A stretch of 64,000 bases of DNA. Origin: Anaerotignum neopropionicum (GTDB lineage: Bacteria; Bacillota; Clostridia; Lachnospirales; Anaerotignaceae). Shown in pieces: positions 44,432-54,000 of the stretch. The DNA lies in assembly GCF_001571775.1 (NCBI RefSeq), contig NZ_LRVM01000006.1, forward strand, positions 124,001-188,000, in the 5' to 3' direction. The position numbers were made by a program, and so were the translations under genes. Numbering within the stretch: the stretch's first letter is position 1; the number at the start of each line of letters is the position of its first letter. The notes under the pieces are model-generated. The model saw only the letters and a list, made by a program, of their open reading frames with translations, had not been told where the DNA came from and searched no databases.

Positions 44432-46117
44432 TTAAACTGTCTTTTTGTTCATTTTTTTTTGATAATATAAGATTTTGTGTCTATACATCATTTGATCCGC
44501 TTCGTGCATCACCTGCCCCACTGCTTCTCTTGTTATTTTAAAATTTTTTTCAGTTTTGCTGCCGCAAGAAATGGAAATTGGCCCATAATCCTCATTTTTC
44601 CATTTTTCTGTAGCCATTAAAAGCCTTTGCTGACACTGTTCATTATCCAGCTCTGTTTCCGTCATTAATACTACAAATTCATCCCCACCCAGGCGATACC
44701 ATGCATCCATTTCCTCCGGAAAGGCCTCCTTAATACTTCTTGCTGCCTCGCACAAAAGTCGATCCCCTGCCCCGTGCCCGCTTTTGTCATTCACAGGTTT
44801 TAGTCCATTCACATCCATTAATATGACGGTAAAAAAATTACAAACTTTTCCATCTTCCTCTAGGCCTTTTATCCGCTTTTCAAGGGCAGTTCTGTTTGGC
44901 AAATGGGTTAAAACATCCCTTAGCGCCAGCTCCTTATAGACCCGATTTTCAACCTCAACCTCAACATAGCATAGCATGCGCTTTGCAAAAATCCAAAAAA
45001 CAATTACGATAAAAGCCAAAACGCCATATCGAAAAAACATTGCATTGTCTGAGGGACGATAATAAAAAAAACGAAAAACATCTAAAGTAAAAAATCCCCC
45101 AAACACAGCAGTTGCAATCAAAAATCCCCCAGTATAAGTAGAATCTTTTTTTACAAACTCTCGTATGGATATTCCAGCTAACGCAAAAATTGTAAACAGG
45201 AACACAATAAAAGAAATTGGCATCATTTCAATATATTGAAATTTACCGCTAAAAAAGAATACATTTTGCATGATAAAATTTAAGGATGCCCCACAAGACA
45301 ATCGATATAAAAATTTTTTATGCACCTCAAGTATGTCACAATAAAAAATAGGGATTACAACAGGCAACAGCATAAACGAGTGAAAAGAAAGATAAGACAG
45401 CAGCATATCATTATATGCACACAAATGAACAGCGGAAGAATTCGCAATGGACCAAATACCGCTTAACGCCATTAAGATTGCCGAATGGGCTAGTATTGCA
45501 CAGTTTTCACCCTTGCTACACCTTTCCCGTATAAAAATTGCCAAAAACAAAACGGAAAAGAAAATCATAATTCCCGAAAAAACCAGTGTTACAATATCTA
45601 ATCGGAAAAACTCCAAAAATATTTCCATTTCCGTCCCAATTGTAAATATGGGCAGGGCAATGCTTTTTTGATTTGAAGGAGAACGAAAGGTAACCTCAAT
45701 TATCTTTCCGCTATCTTCCGCATCTAAATGAATCATGCAAAAAAAATTGGTATTTAGGCGCCGATTTACATTCGGAAGTAATCCGTTATAGGAATAACGC
45801 TCCTTTCCATCAATATTAACCCGCACATCCTGAAAGCGATTTTCAAACGCCAGTATGGAGCCCCTTTCTAAATTTTCTGGCAACTGACGAAAAAGCGTCC
45901 CCCCTGCCTTTGCAGCTGAAACCACTTTGGGTAAATTCCCAATAGGATCGGTTGTGTCCTCATCCTTCAACCTCCAGCCTTCATTGATATTCGCTGTTTT
46001 TTTGTATTGTGCTTCACTGGTGTCATTATGTAAAAAACCGATTGCATAAGCGCATACAAATAAAAATACCGCTATTACTGCCATATAAAGTATAAAAACG
46101 AAATGTTTTCTTTTCAT
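44432..46117 (-). CDS. 7TM-receptor-type diguanylate cyclase (GGDEF)
   Basis: The 561-residue protein has one N-terminal helix, an extracytoplasmic sensor of about 150 residues, seven consecutive helices (about 175-385), and a GGDEF domain (about 400-555) with the active motif RLGGDEFVVLM. The architecture matches 7TMR-DISM receptors. The RxxD inhibitory site normally five residues before GGDEF reads EEMD, so product feedback through that site is unlikely. It would make cyclic di-GMP in response to an extracellular ligand. No EAL, HD-GYP or PilZ gene lies nearby. AAGGAGACATT precedes the start. Confidence 0.9.
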   Translation of the reverse strand: MKRKHFVFILYMAVIAVFLFVCAYAIGFLHNDTSEAQYKKTANINEGWRLKDEDTTDPIGNLPKVVSAAKAGGTLFRQLPENLERGSILAFENRFQDVRVNIDGKERYSYNGLLPNVNRRLNTNFFCMIHLDAEDSGKIIEVTFRSPSNQKSIALPIFTIGTEMEIFLEFFRLDIVTLVFSGIMIFFSVLFLAIFIRERCSKGENCAILAHSAILMALSGIWSIANSSAVHLCAYNDMLLSYLSFHSFMLLPVVIPIFYCDILEVHKKFLYRLSCGASLNFIMQNVFFFSGKFQYIEMMPISFIVFLFTIFALAGISIREFVKKDSTYTGGFLIATAVFGGFFTLDVFRFFYYRPSDNAMFFRYGVLAFIVIVFWIFAKRMLCYVEVEVENRVYKELALRDVLTHLPNRTALEKRIKGLEEDGKVCNFFTVILMDVNGLKPVNDKSGHGAGDRLLCEAARSIKEAFPEEMDAWYRLGGDEFVVLMTETELDNEQCQQRLLMATEKWKNEDYGPISISCGSKTEKNFKITREAVGQVMHEADQMMYRHKILYYQKKMNKKTV

Positions 46118-46220
46118 CAGTAATGTCTCCTTATCTTTATACTTTAATTATATATGCTTTAAAGTAAAAATTTATAAAAATAAGGTAATTTTGTACAGAA
46201 ACATTTCGTACTTAATCGAC

Positions 46221-46259
46221 AAAAAAACACCCCAGCGAAATGTAATTTCCCTAGGGTGT
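46221..46259 (-). terminator. Intrinsic terminator after obgE
   Basis: ACACCC / GGGTGT with a long loop, followed on the minus strand by TTTTTTT, 14 bases past the obgE stop codon. Confidence 0.8.
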
Positions 46260-46273
46260 ACATGAAAAGCTTT

Positions 46274-47557
<1,284 letters not shown>

Positions 47558-47584
47558 TCACCTCTTTATTATTTACCAAAACCT

Positions 47585-47643
47585 AAGTTCTCGGGACACA
47601 GTCCCAAACCAAAAAACAAGTTCTCGGGACGCAGTCCCGAACC
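47585..47643. repeat. Two direct 26-base hairpin repeats upstream of obgE
   Basis: Units at 47585-47610 and 47618-47643 start AAGTTCTCGGGAC and differ at two positions. Each folds by CGGGAC / GTCCC(G). A third small hairpin, CTTTTGC-GGA-GCAAAAG, follows at about 47658-47674 and resembles a segment of the extra module in copies A and F. Confidence 0.7.
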
Positions 47644-47723
47644 TTGCAAACTTGCAGCTTTTGCGGAGCAAAAGTGCTTGACCGAAACTTTATATGCAAA
47701 AATATGCATTTTTGTCAGTTTGA

Positions 47724-47880
47724 AGACAAAGTCAAAATCTTGAAAGCCTTGCCCTCAAACATCTACGAGGGTTGCACCCTTGACCAACCTGAACCCGCAT
47801 AGAATGAGGGTTCCATAGAGGTTTTTGGTCTTGCTTTTTACAAAAATCAAGCGGGTTTGGGCCACGCCCAAGGTTTGTCT
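47724..47880 (+). repeat. Dispersed multi-hairpin element, copy E, with 20-bp flanking direct repeats
   Basis: Ends are AGACAAA (47724-47730) and TTTGTCT (47874-47880). Hairpin 3 is GAACCC (47791-47796) / GGGTTC (47808-47813), hairpin 4 CTTGCTTTTT / AAAAATCAAG, hairpin 5 TTGGGC-CAC-GCCCAA. The direct repeat ATGCAAAAATATGCATTTTT (47694-47713) recurs at 47889-47908 with one mismatch, 10 bases before and 8 bases after the element. It lies between rpmA and obgE. Confidence 0.88.
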
Positions 47881-47950
47881 ATGCTCTGATGCAAAAATAT
47901 ACATTTTTACGAAACAGTAATTTTTTATTCCATTCCTTCTAAAGCTTTCA

Positions 47951-47998
47951 CCTTTTTCGTCAAAAGCAAACGCATTTTTTTGCTTTTCACGAAAAAGG
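47951..47998 (-). repeat. Long hairpin after the rpmA terminator, twin of 18489-18532
   Basis: Arms CCTTTTTCGTCAAAAGCAAA and TTTGCTTTTCACGAAAAAGG pair over 20 positions with one C-C mismatch. As after rplS, its minus-sense 5' arm shares the T-tract of the ribosomal terminator. Confidence 0.75.
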
Positions 47999-48024
47999 CT
48001 TCAAATGGTATCATTTGAAGCCTT
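47991..48024 (-). terminator. Intrinsic terminator after rpmA
   Basis: AAGGCTTCAAATG-GTAT-CATTTGAAGCCTT, a perfect 13-base stem with TTTTT on the minus strand, nine bases past the rpmA stop codon. It separates rplU-prp-rpmA from obgE. Confidence 0.9.
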
Positions 48025-48032
48025 CGCAATTC

Positions 48033-48323
48033 TTATTCAGCGATTTCGATAGGGTAAACAGAAACCTGTTTTTTATCTCTACCTTTTCTTTCATATCTCA
48101 CACGACCGTCAACCAAAGCAAATAAAGTGTCGTTGCCGCCTTTACCAACATTGATGCCGGGGTGAATCCTAGTGCCTCTTTGTGTATATAAGATATTGCC
48201 AGCCAATACAAACTGACCATCTGCACGTTTAGCGCCAAGTCTTTTCGCATTAGAGTCACGACCATTCTTTGTGGAACCGCCGCCCTTATGATGCGCGAAG
48301 AACTGAAGGTTTAATCTAAACAT
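48033..48323 (-). CDS. rpmA: 50S ribosomal protein L27 (with Prp-cleaved N-terminus)
   Basis: The 96-residue L27 starts [21 protein letters not shown]. The first nine residues are the Firmicutes extension that the protease Prp removes after the Phe-Phe pair, exposing the mature N-terminus near the peptidyl transferase centre. The prp gene is immediately upstream (three bases), which fits. A strong terminator follows. Confidence 0.98.
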   Translation of the reverse strand: MFRLNLQFFAHHKGGGSTKNGRDSNAKRLGAKRADGQFVLAGNILYTQRGTRIHPGINVGKGGNDTLFALVDGRVRYERKGRDKKQVSVYPIEIAE

Positions 48324-48326
48324 CCC

Positions 48327-48659
48327 TTACACCTCCTTATCATTCAAAGTAAAATACCGATTATATTCCGTCTCTATTGCGGACAAACCCATTTCCAACG
48401 TTTGCAATAAAAGCTGGGTATCATGGTCTGCCATACCCTCTAAAGGGAAAAGGACTTTGAGAAAACCGCCTTTTTTTTCATCCGCCTCGCAGCGAAATGG
48501 AATTTCCGTAAAATGCTCAATGGCATTTATGGTGTTTAGTGTCAATGCAGAAACGGCAGAACAAACAATATCCTCGCCTGCTTTTGCATAGCCTGCATGA
48601 CCGGTTAACTCAACTCCGCAGATTTTTCCGTCTTTACGATAAATAATAGCGTTTATCAT
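48327..48659 (-). CDS. prp: Ribosomal-processing cysteine protease Prp
   Basis: The 110-residue protein has the catalytic His 21 and Cys 33 in GHAGYAKAGEDIVCSAVS, the defining motif of Prp (YsxB). It cleaves the L27 N-terminal extension, an essential step of 50S maturation in organisms with extended L27. It lies between rplU and rpmA with gaps of two and three bases. Confidence 0.96.
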   Translation of the reverse strand: MINAIIYRKDGKICGVELTGHAGYAKAGEDIVCSAVSALTLNTINAIEHFTEIPFRCEADEKKGGFLKVLFPLEGMADHDTQLLLQTLEMGLSAIETEYNRYFTLNDKEV

Positions 48660-48661
48660 AA

Positions 48662-48967
48662 TTAGATAGATTTGATCTGTAATTTTGTAAAAGGTTGTCT
48701 ATGACCTCTTTTCTTGTGGAAGCCTTTTTTGGGTTTGTACTTATATACAATAACCTTTTTTGCCTTACCATCGCCAAGAACAGAAGCCGTAACAGCAGCA
48801 CCTTCAACATAAGGAGCGCCTACCTTAACATCACCGTCTTTTGCCAAAACAATAACCTTATCAAATGTAAAATCCTGGCCCGCTTCAACGCCTAACTTCT
48901 CAACTGTGATGATATCACCTTCAGCTACCTTGTACTGCTTTCCACCTGTTTCTATAATTGCGTACAT
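48662..48967 (-). CDS. rplU: 50S ribosomal protein L21
   Basis: The 101-residue L21 begins [18 protein letters not shown] and ends with the basic [21 protein letters not shown], as expected. ATG 48967 has GGAGG eight bases upstream; a GTG at 48976 overlaps that site. It is the first gene of rplU-prp-rpmA and is preceded by a promoter and an ~88-base leader. Confidence 0.98.
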   Translation of the reverse strand: MYAIIETGGKQYKVAEGDIITVEKLGVEAGQDFTFDKVIVLAKDGDVKVGAPYVEGAAVTASVLGDGKAKKVIVYKYKPKKGFHKKRGHRQPFTKLQIKSI

Positions 48968-49055
48968 ATTGAACACCTCCTCGCAATTTACTCGCCGAAT
49001 ACGGTAATCAAAGCCATCCTCTGATTTTAAAACCTCTCCGTGCGGCTGAACATAC
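48968..49055 (-). ncRNA. Possible L21 leader (autoregulatory 5' UTR of rplU)
   Basis: The region between the predicted start of transcription and rplU can fold, with CAGCCGCACGG and CCGTATTCGGCG providing GC-rich pairing partners. A structured L21 leader is known in Firmicutes at exactly this place. I could not check the consensus structure, so the assignment rests mainly on position. Confidence 0.45.
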
Positions 49056-49061
49056 TACAAT

Positions 49062-49090
49062 ATAGTATCACAGCTAAAAAAAACTGTCAA
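49062..49090 (-). promoter_or_regulatory. Predicted strong promoter of rplU-prp-rpmA
   Basis: On the minus strand a consensus TTGACA (49090-49085) and TACTAT (49067-49062) are 17 bases apart, immediately after the TPR gene stop codon. Confidence 0.8.
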
Positions 49091-49096
49091 CAAAAA

Positions 49097-51862
49097 CTAT
49101 TCTATTTCACGCCCATTTTTCACGGAAAAATACGCCGTATTATCGCCTTTTTTCCATAAAAGCTCACAAAAAAGTTGCAGCCCTTCCTTTGTCATGCATT
49201 TTTTCCCTCGCAGGTTCTCCTCATATGCCAATTTCAATGCTTCCAATGCCTTTTCATCCAAGCCTGCTAAGCTATATAGTCGTCCCGCTTTATCACATGC
49301 TTTCCCAAAGCCTTCCGTTGTAATGCCATTTTTTCCGGTCAAAATCAAAACATGATCCAGCATGATTTCCGCTTCCTTATGATTCCCAACTTGAATCTGA
49401 AGTGCGGCAATCCGAAAAAGCAGCCTGCCATACTTGGCAGTTTCACCCTCCCGGTTTCGAATGGAAACTGACAATAAATAATACATCTCCACAGCTTCCT
49501 TATATCTTCCAAAATCCGCTAAGATTTTCCCAACTTTTTCTAATCTGTCATCATACCATACGCAAATTGGCAACTCCAGTTCCATATAAAGATGTTTCCA
49601 TAAAAGATAAAAACCCAGAGCCGTTTCTTTGCTGCCCTTTTTGTAAAAATAATCTCCAATACATCCTAAAACTCGACAGTATTCCAACGAATCCTTATCG
49701 CCGTATTCCCCAATATATTCCTTTACGTTAGTAAACTTTTGGAATGCTTTTTCATCTTCTCCGTACGCCCAGTAAGCCTCGCCCAATCGGATACATGCCC
49801 GCACATAATACTCTGCCTCGGCACCCTTTTCTGCTATGGTATACCAATAAATTGCTTCCTCTTTTTGTCCAAGCCTATGGTATGTTTCTCCCAGCAAAAA
49901 GGCGGCAAATGTTTTCCTGATATTTTCCTCCTCCAAATTTTTGTTTTTTCTTTTATAAAACTGCATTAAAAAAGAGATGGTTTCCTCCAAACACTGACGT
50001 TCTCCATTGCGCATGCGCCTTCTTTCTGGTTTACCACATGGCAAACAACCCTTTTCGCCAGCCAAATATATTTCCTTTAGGTGCCTATATTTTTCGTTTG
50101 GCAACAAGTGGCTTCTTAGCAATTTCCCCTCCGCCTCAGATAAATACGCCTTCGCCTTTCCAGGCTCCCTTAAATTCAAAAAGCAGTTACCAATTGCCAA
50201 CAGTGTGCAGGCTGCCTCTCTTTGTTCCTCGGCAGTTTCTTCAAAATTACCATCATTACGTTCCTTGTGAAGCTGAATTGCAAGGCTAAAATCTCCCCGG
50301 TCATAACAGACCCCCGCAAAAGCGTCTAAGGTTTTAATGTAATTAGGGTTATCCTCATCCAACGCCACTTTTTGAATCATCAAAGCTTCCTTCAAGCATT
50401 TTGCAGCAGCAGTCAAATCTCCTGACTTTTGATACATAATCCCCAGCTGCTTTAGCGCCAAGGCATACTTGGGATGCTCCTCACCATAAAGTCTCTTTGC
50501 AATCCGTTCCATTTCCATGCAAGTAAGTACTGCTTCTAAATATTTTTCCTGCTTCTGCCGCATTTTTGCAAGTGCCTTCAGCAAGTAAATGTCACCCTCT
50601 TGATTTATAGCAAAAAGTGATCTCCTTATCTTTAAGGCAATCTCATAAGTAAAAGCTGCTGCTTCATAAGCACCTTGTGTATCAAATAATTTTCCAATTT
50701 TGTACCAAAGATCAGCAAAAGCAATCTGTTTTCCATCAACATCCCCATCGAGAATATCAATTGCGCCTTCATAATAGGTTAATGACTGCCAGCAATTTTT
50801 CATTTCAACAGAAATATCGCCCAAAATCATATAGGCTTTTGCAATTTGAATATCCTCTTTAGGTGTTGATCTTTGCTTTGTTTCCAAAGCCCTTTGGCCG
50901 TATTCCAAGGCCTTTGAAAAATCCCTTTTGGCCGAAAAATCTAACGCCATCATCCCTAGAATATCAGCATATAATAAATGTTCCTGCCCAAATACCTGCT
51001 CCACAACCTCCAGAGCGGTTTCGCGCAGTTTTAAAGCCTTATCCATCTGCCCATCCTTACAGCAAAGGTCGGCAAGGTAACTCAAGTTATTTACATAATC
51101 CAAATTCCCATGGGGAAATAACTTCCTGCGTACCACCATGGCATTTTCAAAATATTCCACAGCAAGCCCCTTAAACTCCGCTTTTTCGCACACGAAAGCC
51201 AAAGACATCGCATGAATTATATAGCAAAGACTCTGCTTTCCTTGCTTTTTTTCAATAATATCCAAAGCAAGCTCATAGCAAAAAATCGCCTTTTTGTAAT
51301 TTCCTTTTTTTTCGCAGCACCGCGCCATAGACCCATGAATATCTGCCACATCCATCACTTGTATTGTCTTACAGCTGCGCATTTTTTCCAACGCCTGATT
51401 AAGATATTTCTCGGCCTGATCATATCGCTCCATGGCTGCACAGGTGTTGCCCAGGTTGCATAACGCATACATGATGTCAACTTGCTCCTGCTTATTCTCC
51501 CGCACCGCCAATACCTGTATAAGCAGTTTCAAGGCCTCCTCGTGCCGCCCCAAATTATTATAACAAACAGCCAAGTTGTTTAATGTATCTACAAAGGAGG
51601 ACGACTCCCCGTAACGGGCTTTTTTCAAGGCTGCCGCCTGATGATAGTATTCTGCAGCTTTATCATACATCCCCAACTCATCAAAAATAACCGCAACATT
51701 ATGCGTGTCTTCTGCTATCCCTGGACATTCCTCATATCCATTTTTTTTAAAAATTTCCAATAGATATTTTCCAAGGAATAAGGCCTTTTTAAAGTCACCA
51801 TCTTTATATAATTCAATAAAATTTTTCCGCAGCTGTTTTATTTCAGCCAAATGAAAACTCAT
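49097..51862 (-). CDS. Large tetratricopeptide-repeat protein, function unknown
   Basis: The 921-residue cytoplasmic protein consists almost entirely of TPR units, many of the 42-residue kinesin-light-chain type (for example DTLNNLAVCYNNLGRHEEALKLL, IAKAYMILGDISVEMKNCWQSLTYY). I see no signal peptide, membrane helix or catalytic domain. Such arrays are protein-binding scaffolds, and no partner can be named. It begins 20 bases after recX and seems co-transcribed with it, with only a weak GGTGG ribosome binding site. Charged residues 600-660 may link two superhelices. Confidence 0.85.
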   Translation of the reverse strand: MSFHLAEIKQLRKNFIELYKDGDFKKALFLGKYLLEIFKKNGYEECPGIAEDTHNVAVIFDELGMYDKAAEYYHQAAALKKARYGESSSFVDTLNNLAVCYNNLGRHEEALKLLIQVLAVRENKQEQVDIMYALCNLGNTCAAMERYDQAEKYLNQALEKMRSCKTIQVMDVADIHGSMARCCEKKGNYKKAIFCYELALDIIEKKQGKQSLCYIIHAMSLAFVCEKAEFKGLAVEYFENAMVVRRKLFPHGNLDYVNNLSYLADLCCKDGQMDKALKLRETALEVVEQVFGQEHLLYADILGMMALDFSAKRDFSKALEYGQRALETKQRSTPKEDIQIAKAYMILGDISVEMKNCWQSLTYYEGAIDILDGDVDGKQIAFADLWYKIGKLFDTQGAYEAAAFTYEIALKIRRSLFAINQEGDIYLLKALAKMRQKQEKYLEAVLTCMEMERIAKRLYGEEHPKYALALKQLGIMYQKSGDLTAAAKCLKEALMIQKVALDEDNPNYIKTLDAFAGVCYDRGDFSLAIQLHKERNDGNFEETAEEQREAACTLLAIGNCFLNLREPGKAKAYLSEAEGKLLRSHLLPNEKYRHLKEIYLAGEKGCLPCGKPERRRMRNGERQCLEETISFLMQFYKRKNKNLEEENIRKTFAAFLLGETYHRLGQKEEAIYWYTIAEKGAEAEYYVRACIRLGEAYWAYGEDEKAFQKFTNVKEYIGEYGDKDSLEYCRVLGCIGDYFYKKGSKETALGFYLLWKHLYMELELPICVWYDDRLEKVGKILADFGRYKEAVEMYYLLSVSIRNREGETAKYGRLLFRIAALQIQVGNHKEAEIMLDHVLILTGKNGITTEGFGKACDKAGRLYSLAGLDEKALEALKLAYEENLRGKKCMTKEGLQLFCELLWKKGDNTAYFSVKNGREIE

Positions 51863-51882
51863 GCCACCACACCCTATTTTGC

Positions 51883-52500
51883 CTATTCTTGATCCATTTT
51901 TTCAAAAGCATCCTTAATCACACCATAGGAATAGCCCTTTCGCTGCAAAAAGCCATAAAGCTGCTTCCTCTTTTTTTCATCAGGAGGCCACTGCCCTCTT
52001 GTTTTTTTCTCCAACCACCTCAATGCGTCCTCTATTTCGGAAAAATCCGTCTGCAGCAATGCCTCTTTGCAAAATTCCACCGGAATTCCTTTTTGCAAAA
52101 GCTCCATTTGTAGTGCATACGCACCTCTTGGACTGAAACGCAAACGTTCTTTTATGTACTTTTGTGCATATTGTCTATCATCAATATATTTGTATTTGAT
52201 TAAAAAATTGATTACCTCATCAGTTATTTCATCCGTAAAACCATTTTCAGTAAGCTTTTGTCTTACCTCTTTTTCTGTGCGCATTTTGTACCCAATAAAA
52301 TGCAGGGCTTTATCTTGTGCCTGGATATAAATCAAGCTTTTTTGAATAAAATTTACGGTTTTTTCAGATACCTCCTTCCCCTCCTTAATATTAAAATATT
52401 CCATGTCTTGGGCAGGAAGGGCAAAAACATACTCTCCGTCCATATAAATATTATATTTGGTGGTATCTCTTTTTTGAGGAATAATTTTTGTAACCAGCAT
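51883..52500 (-). CDS. recX: Regulatory protein RecX
   Basis: The 205-residue protein has the RecX three-helix repeats (ALHFIGYKMRTEKEVRQKL, VINFLIKYKYIDDRQYAQKYIKERL, RFSPRGAYALQMELLQKGI). RecX binds and restrains RecA filaments. ATG 52500 has GGAGAAG upstream. A much longer frame from 52728 starts inside copy F and is an artefact; its N-terminal ALPSNTHKGF peptide comes from the repeat. The gene follows recA, separated by copy F and with a probable promoter at 52528-52536. Confidence 0.92.
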   Translation of the reverse strand: MLVTKIIPQKRDTTKYNIYMDGEYVFALPAQDMEYFNIKEGKEVSEKTVNFIQKSLIYIQAQDKALHFIGYKMRTEKEVRQKLTENGFTDEITDEVINFLIKYKYIDDRQYAQKYIKERLRFSPRGAYALQMELLQKGIPVEFCKEALLQTDFSEIEDALRWLEKKTRGQWPPDEKKRKQLYGFLQRKGYSYGVIKDAFEKMDQE

Positions 52501-52527
52501 TTTGGATCTTCTCCTTGATTTTTTATT

Positions 52528-52536
52528 ATTATAGCA
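52528..52536 (-). promoter_or_regulatory. Possible extended -10 promoter of recX
   Basis: On the minus strand TGC-TATAAT lies about 28 bases before the recX start codon; the -35 region is weak. Confidence 0.45.
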
Positions 52537-52607
52537 TACTCTTTTTACACACACTATGACAATTGTTAACGATAAAAATCGGCTATCTTTCGATAGCCGC
52601 AAAACGT

Positions 52608-52750
52608 AGACAACCCTTGGGCGTTGCCTCCTCACTGACCAAGACAGGACAGACGATGAAGCCGACTTTGGGGAGGCAAAAGTGAGTAACCCAAAACCTT
52701 TGTGGGTGTTTGAGGGCAAAGCCCTCAAGAATTTGACTTTGCCTTCAGCC
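52608..52750 (-). repeat. Dispersed multi-hairpin element, copy F, with 18-bp flanking direct repeats
   Basis: Minus-sense copy lacking hairpins 2, 3 and 4 but carrying the extra module also seen in copy A (CCTCACTG, CAGAC, GAAGCCG and GGCAAAAGTGA). Hairpin 1 is perfect (TGAGGGC-AAA-GCCCTCA). GCTATCTTTCGATAGCCG (52582-52599) recurs as GCTATCTTTCCATAGCCG (52755-52772), 8 and 10 bases from the element ends. The repeat nearer recA lies eight bases past its stop codon and could be its terminator stem. Confidence 0.85.
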
Positions 52751-52779
52751 TTTTGCTATCTTTCCATAGCCGGTTCCCC

Positions 52780-53958
52780 TTATTCCAAATCCATTTCCTC
52801 CACGGCAGACGAATCCCCTTGGTCTTCATGTATTCTTTCAATTTCCTGAATCCCCTTGGTTTTCTGGGCTTTCTGCGTTTTCTGCTTTTCTTGTGTTTCT
52901 TGTCCCTCTATATCCTTTGTTGCCGCCAAGGCCGGTAAGCCATAATGCTCTCTTACCGTATTTTCAACCTCTAAGCAAGTATCAGGGTTTTCTTTTAAAA
53001 ACTGCTTTGCATTTTCTCGTCCCTGCCCAATTCTTGTTTCCTTATAGGAATACCAAGAACCACTTTTATTTATAATGTCTACCTCCGCAGCCAAATCCAA
53101 AATATCCCCTTCCTTTGAGATACCCTGGCCATAAACAATATCAAACTCAGCTACTTTAAAAGGTGGTGCAACCTTGTTTTTGGCAATTTTAGCCTTTGTT
53201 CTGTTTCCCACCAGCTCTGTTCCTTGTTTCAGTACATCCGCCTTTCTGATGTCAATACGAACAGAGGAATAAAATTTTAATGCCCGTCCACCGGTGGTTG
53301 TTTCAGGGTTGCCATAAGTAACGCCGATTTTTTCTCTCAACTGATTAATAAAAACCACCGTACACTTTGATTTATTTGTAATACCCGTAAGCTTTCTTAA
53401 AGCCTGGCTCATTAATCTGGCTTGCAAACCAACATGGGAATCTCCCATTTCGCCCTCAATTTCCGCCTTGGGAACCAGCGCCGCAACAGAGTCTACAATG
53501 ACAATATCAATGGCCCCGCAACGCACCATCGTTTCAGCGATTTCCAAAGCCTGCTCCCCATTATCGGGCTGGGAGATATATAACTCATCAATATTTACAC
53601 CCAAAGCCTTTGCATACACAGGGTCCATGGCATGCTCGGCATCAATATAACCCGCAATGCCCCCTCTTTTTTGCACCTCTGCAACCATATGAAGGGCAAC
53701 CGTTGTTTTACCGGAAGATTCCGGCCCATATATTTCTATAATTCTACCCTTGGGTATGCCACCAACGCCCAGTGCCACATCCAGGCTCAATGATCCTGTC
53801 GGTGTAACCTCCACATTCATCTGGCGGCTGCTGTCGCCAAGCTTCATCACCGCACCCTTACCAAATTGCTTCTCAATATAGCCCAACGCTGCTGACAATG
53901 CCTTATCCTTATCCTCAAATCTAATATCATCTTTTTTTGATTCATCCTTCTTTGCCAA
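52780..53958 (-). CDS. recA: Recombinase RecA
   Basis: The 392-residue RecA has Walker A GPESSGKT (78-85), the DNA-binding loops and the conserved [21 protein letters not shown]. The last 45 residues are a low-complexity tail rich in Q, K, T and E ([15 protein letters not shown]), longer than in most RecA proteins and ending in an acidic stretch. The start is TTG 53958 ([10 protein letters not shown]), with GAGGGTGG about nine bases upstream. It is the last gene of cinA-DMT-recA. No clear LexA box is visible just upstream. Confidence 0.98.
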   Translation of the reverse strand: MAKKDESKKDDIRFEDKDKALSAALGYIEKQFGKGAVMKLGDSSRQMNVEVTPTGSLSLDVALGVGGIPKGRIIEIYGPESSGKTTVALHMVAEVQKRGGIAGYIDAEHAMDPVYAKALGVNIDELYISQPDNGEQALEIAETMVRCGAIDIVIVDSVAALVPKAEIEGEMGDSHVGLQARLMSQALRKLTGITNKSKCTVVFINQLREKIGVTYGNPETTTGGRALKFYSSVRIDIRKADVLKQGTELVGNRTKAKIAKNKVAPPFKVAEFDIVYGQGISKEGDILDLAAEVDIINKSGSWYSYKETRIGQGRENAKQFLKENPDTCLEVENTVREHYGLPALAATKDIEGQETQEKQKTQKAQKTKGIQEIERIHEDQGDSSAVEEMDLE

Positions 53959-54000
53959 TTTGCATCCACCCTCTCTAAGCAAGGAACTAATGTTCTTATG

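Noticed and set aside
52501-52728. Long N-terminal extension of RecX starting inside copy F
   Set aside because: The peptide comes from the repeat (ALPSNTHKGF-type translation) and a GGAGAAG ribosome binding site stands before the ATG at 52500.
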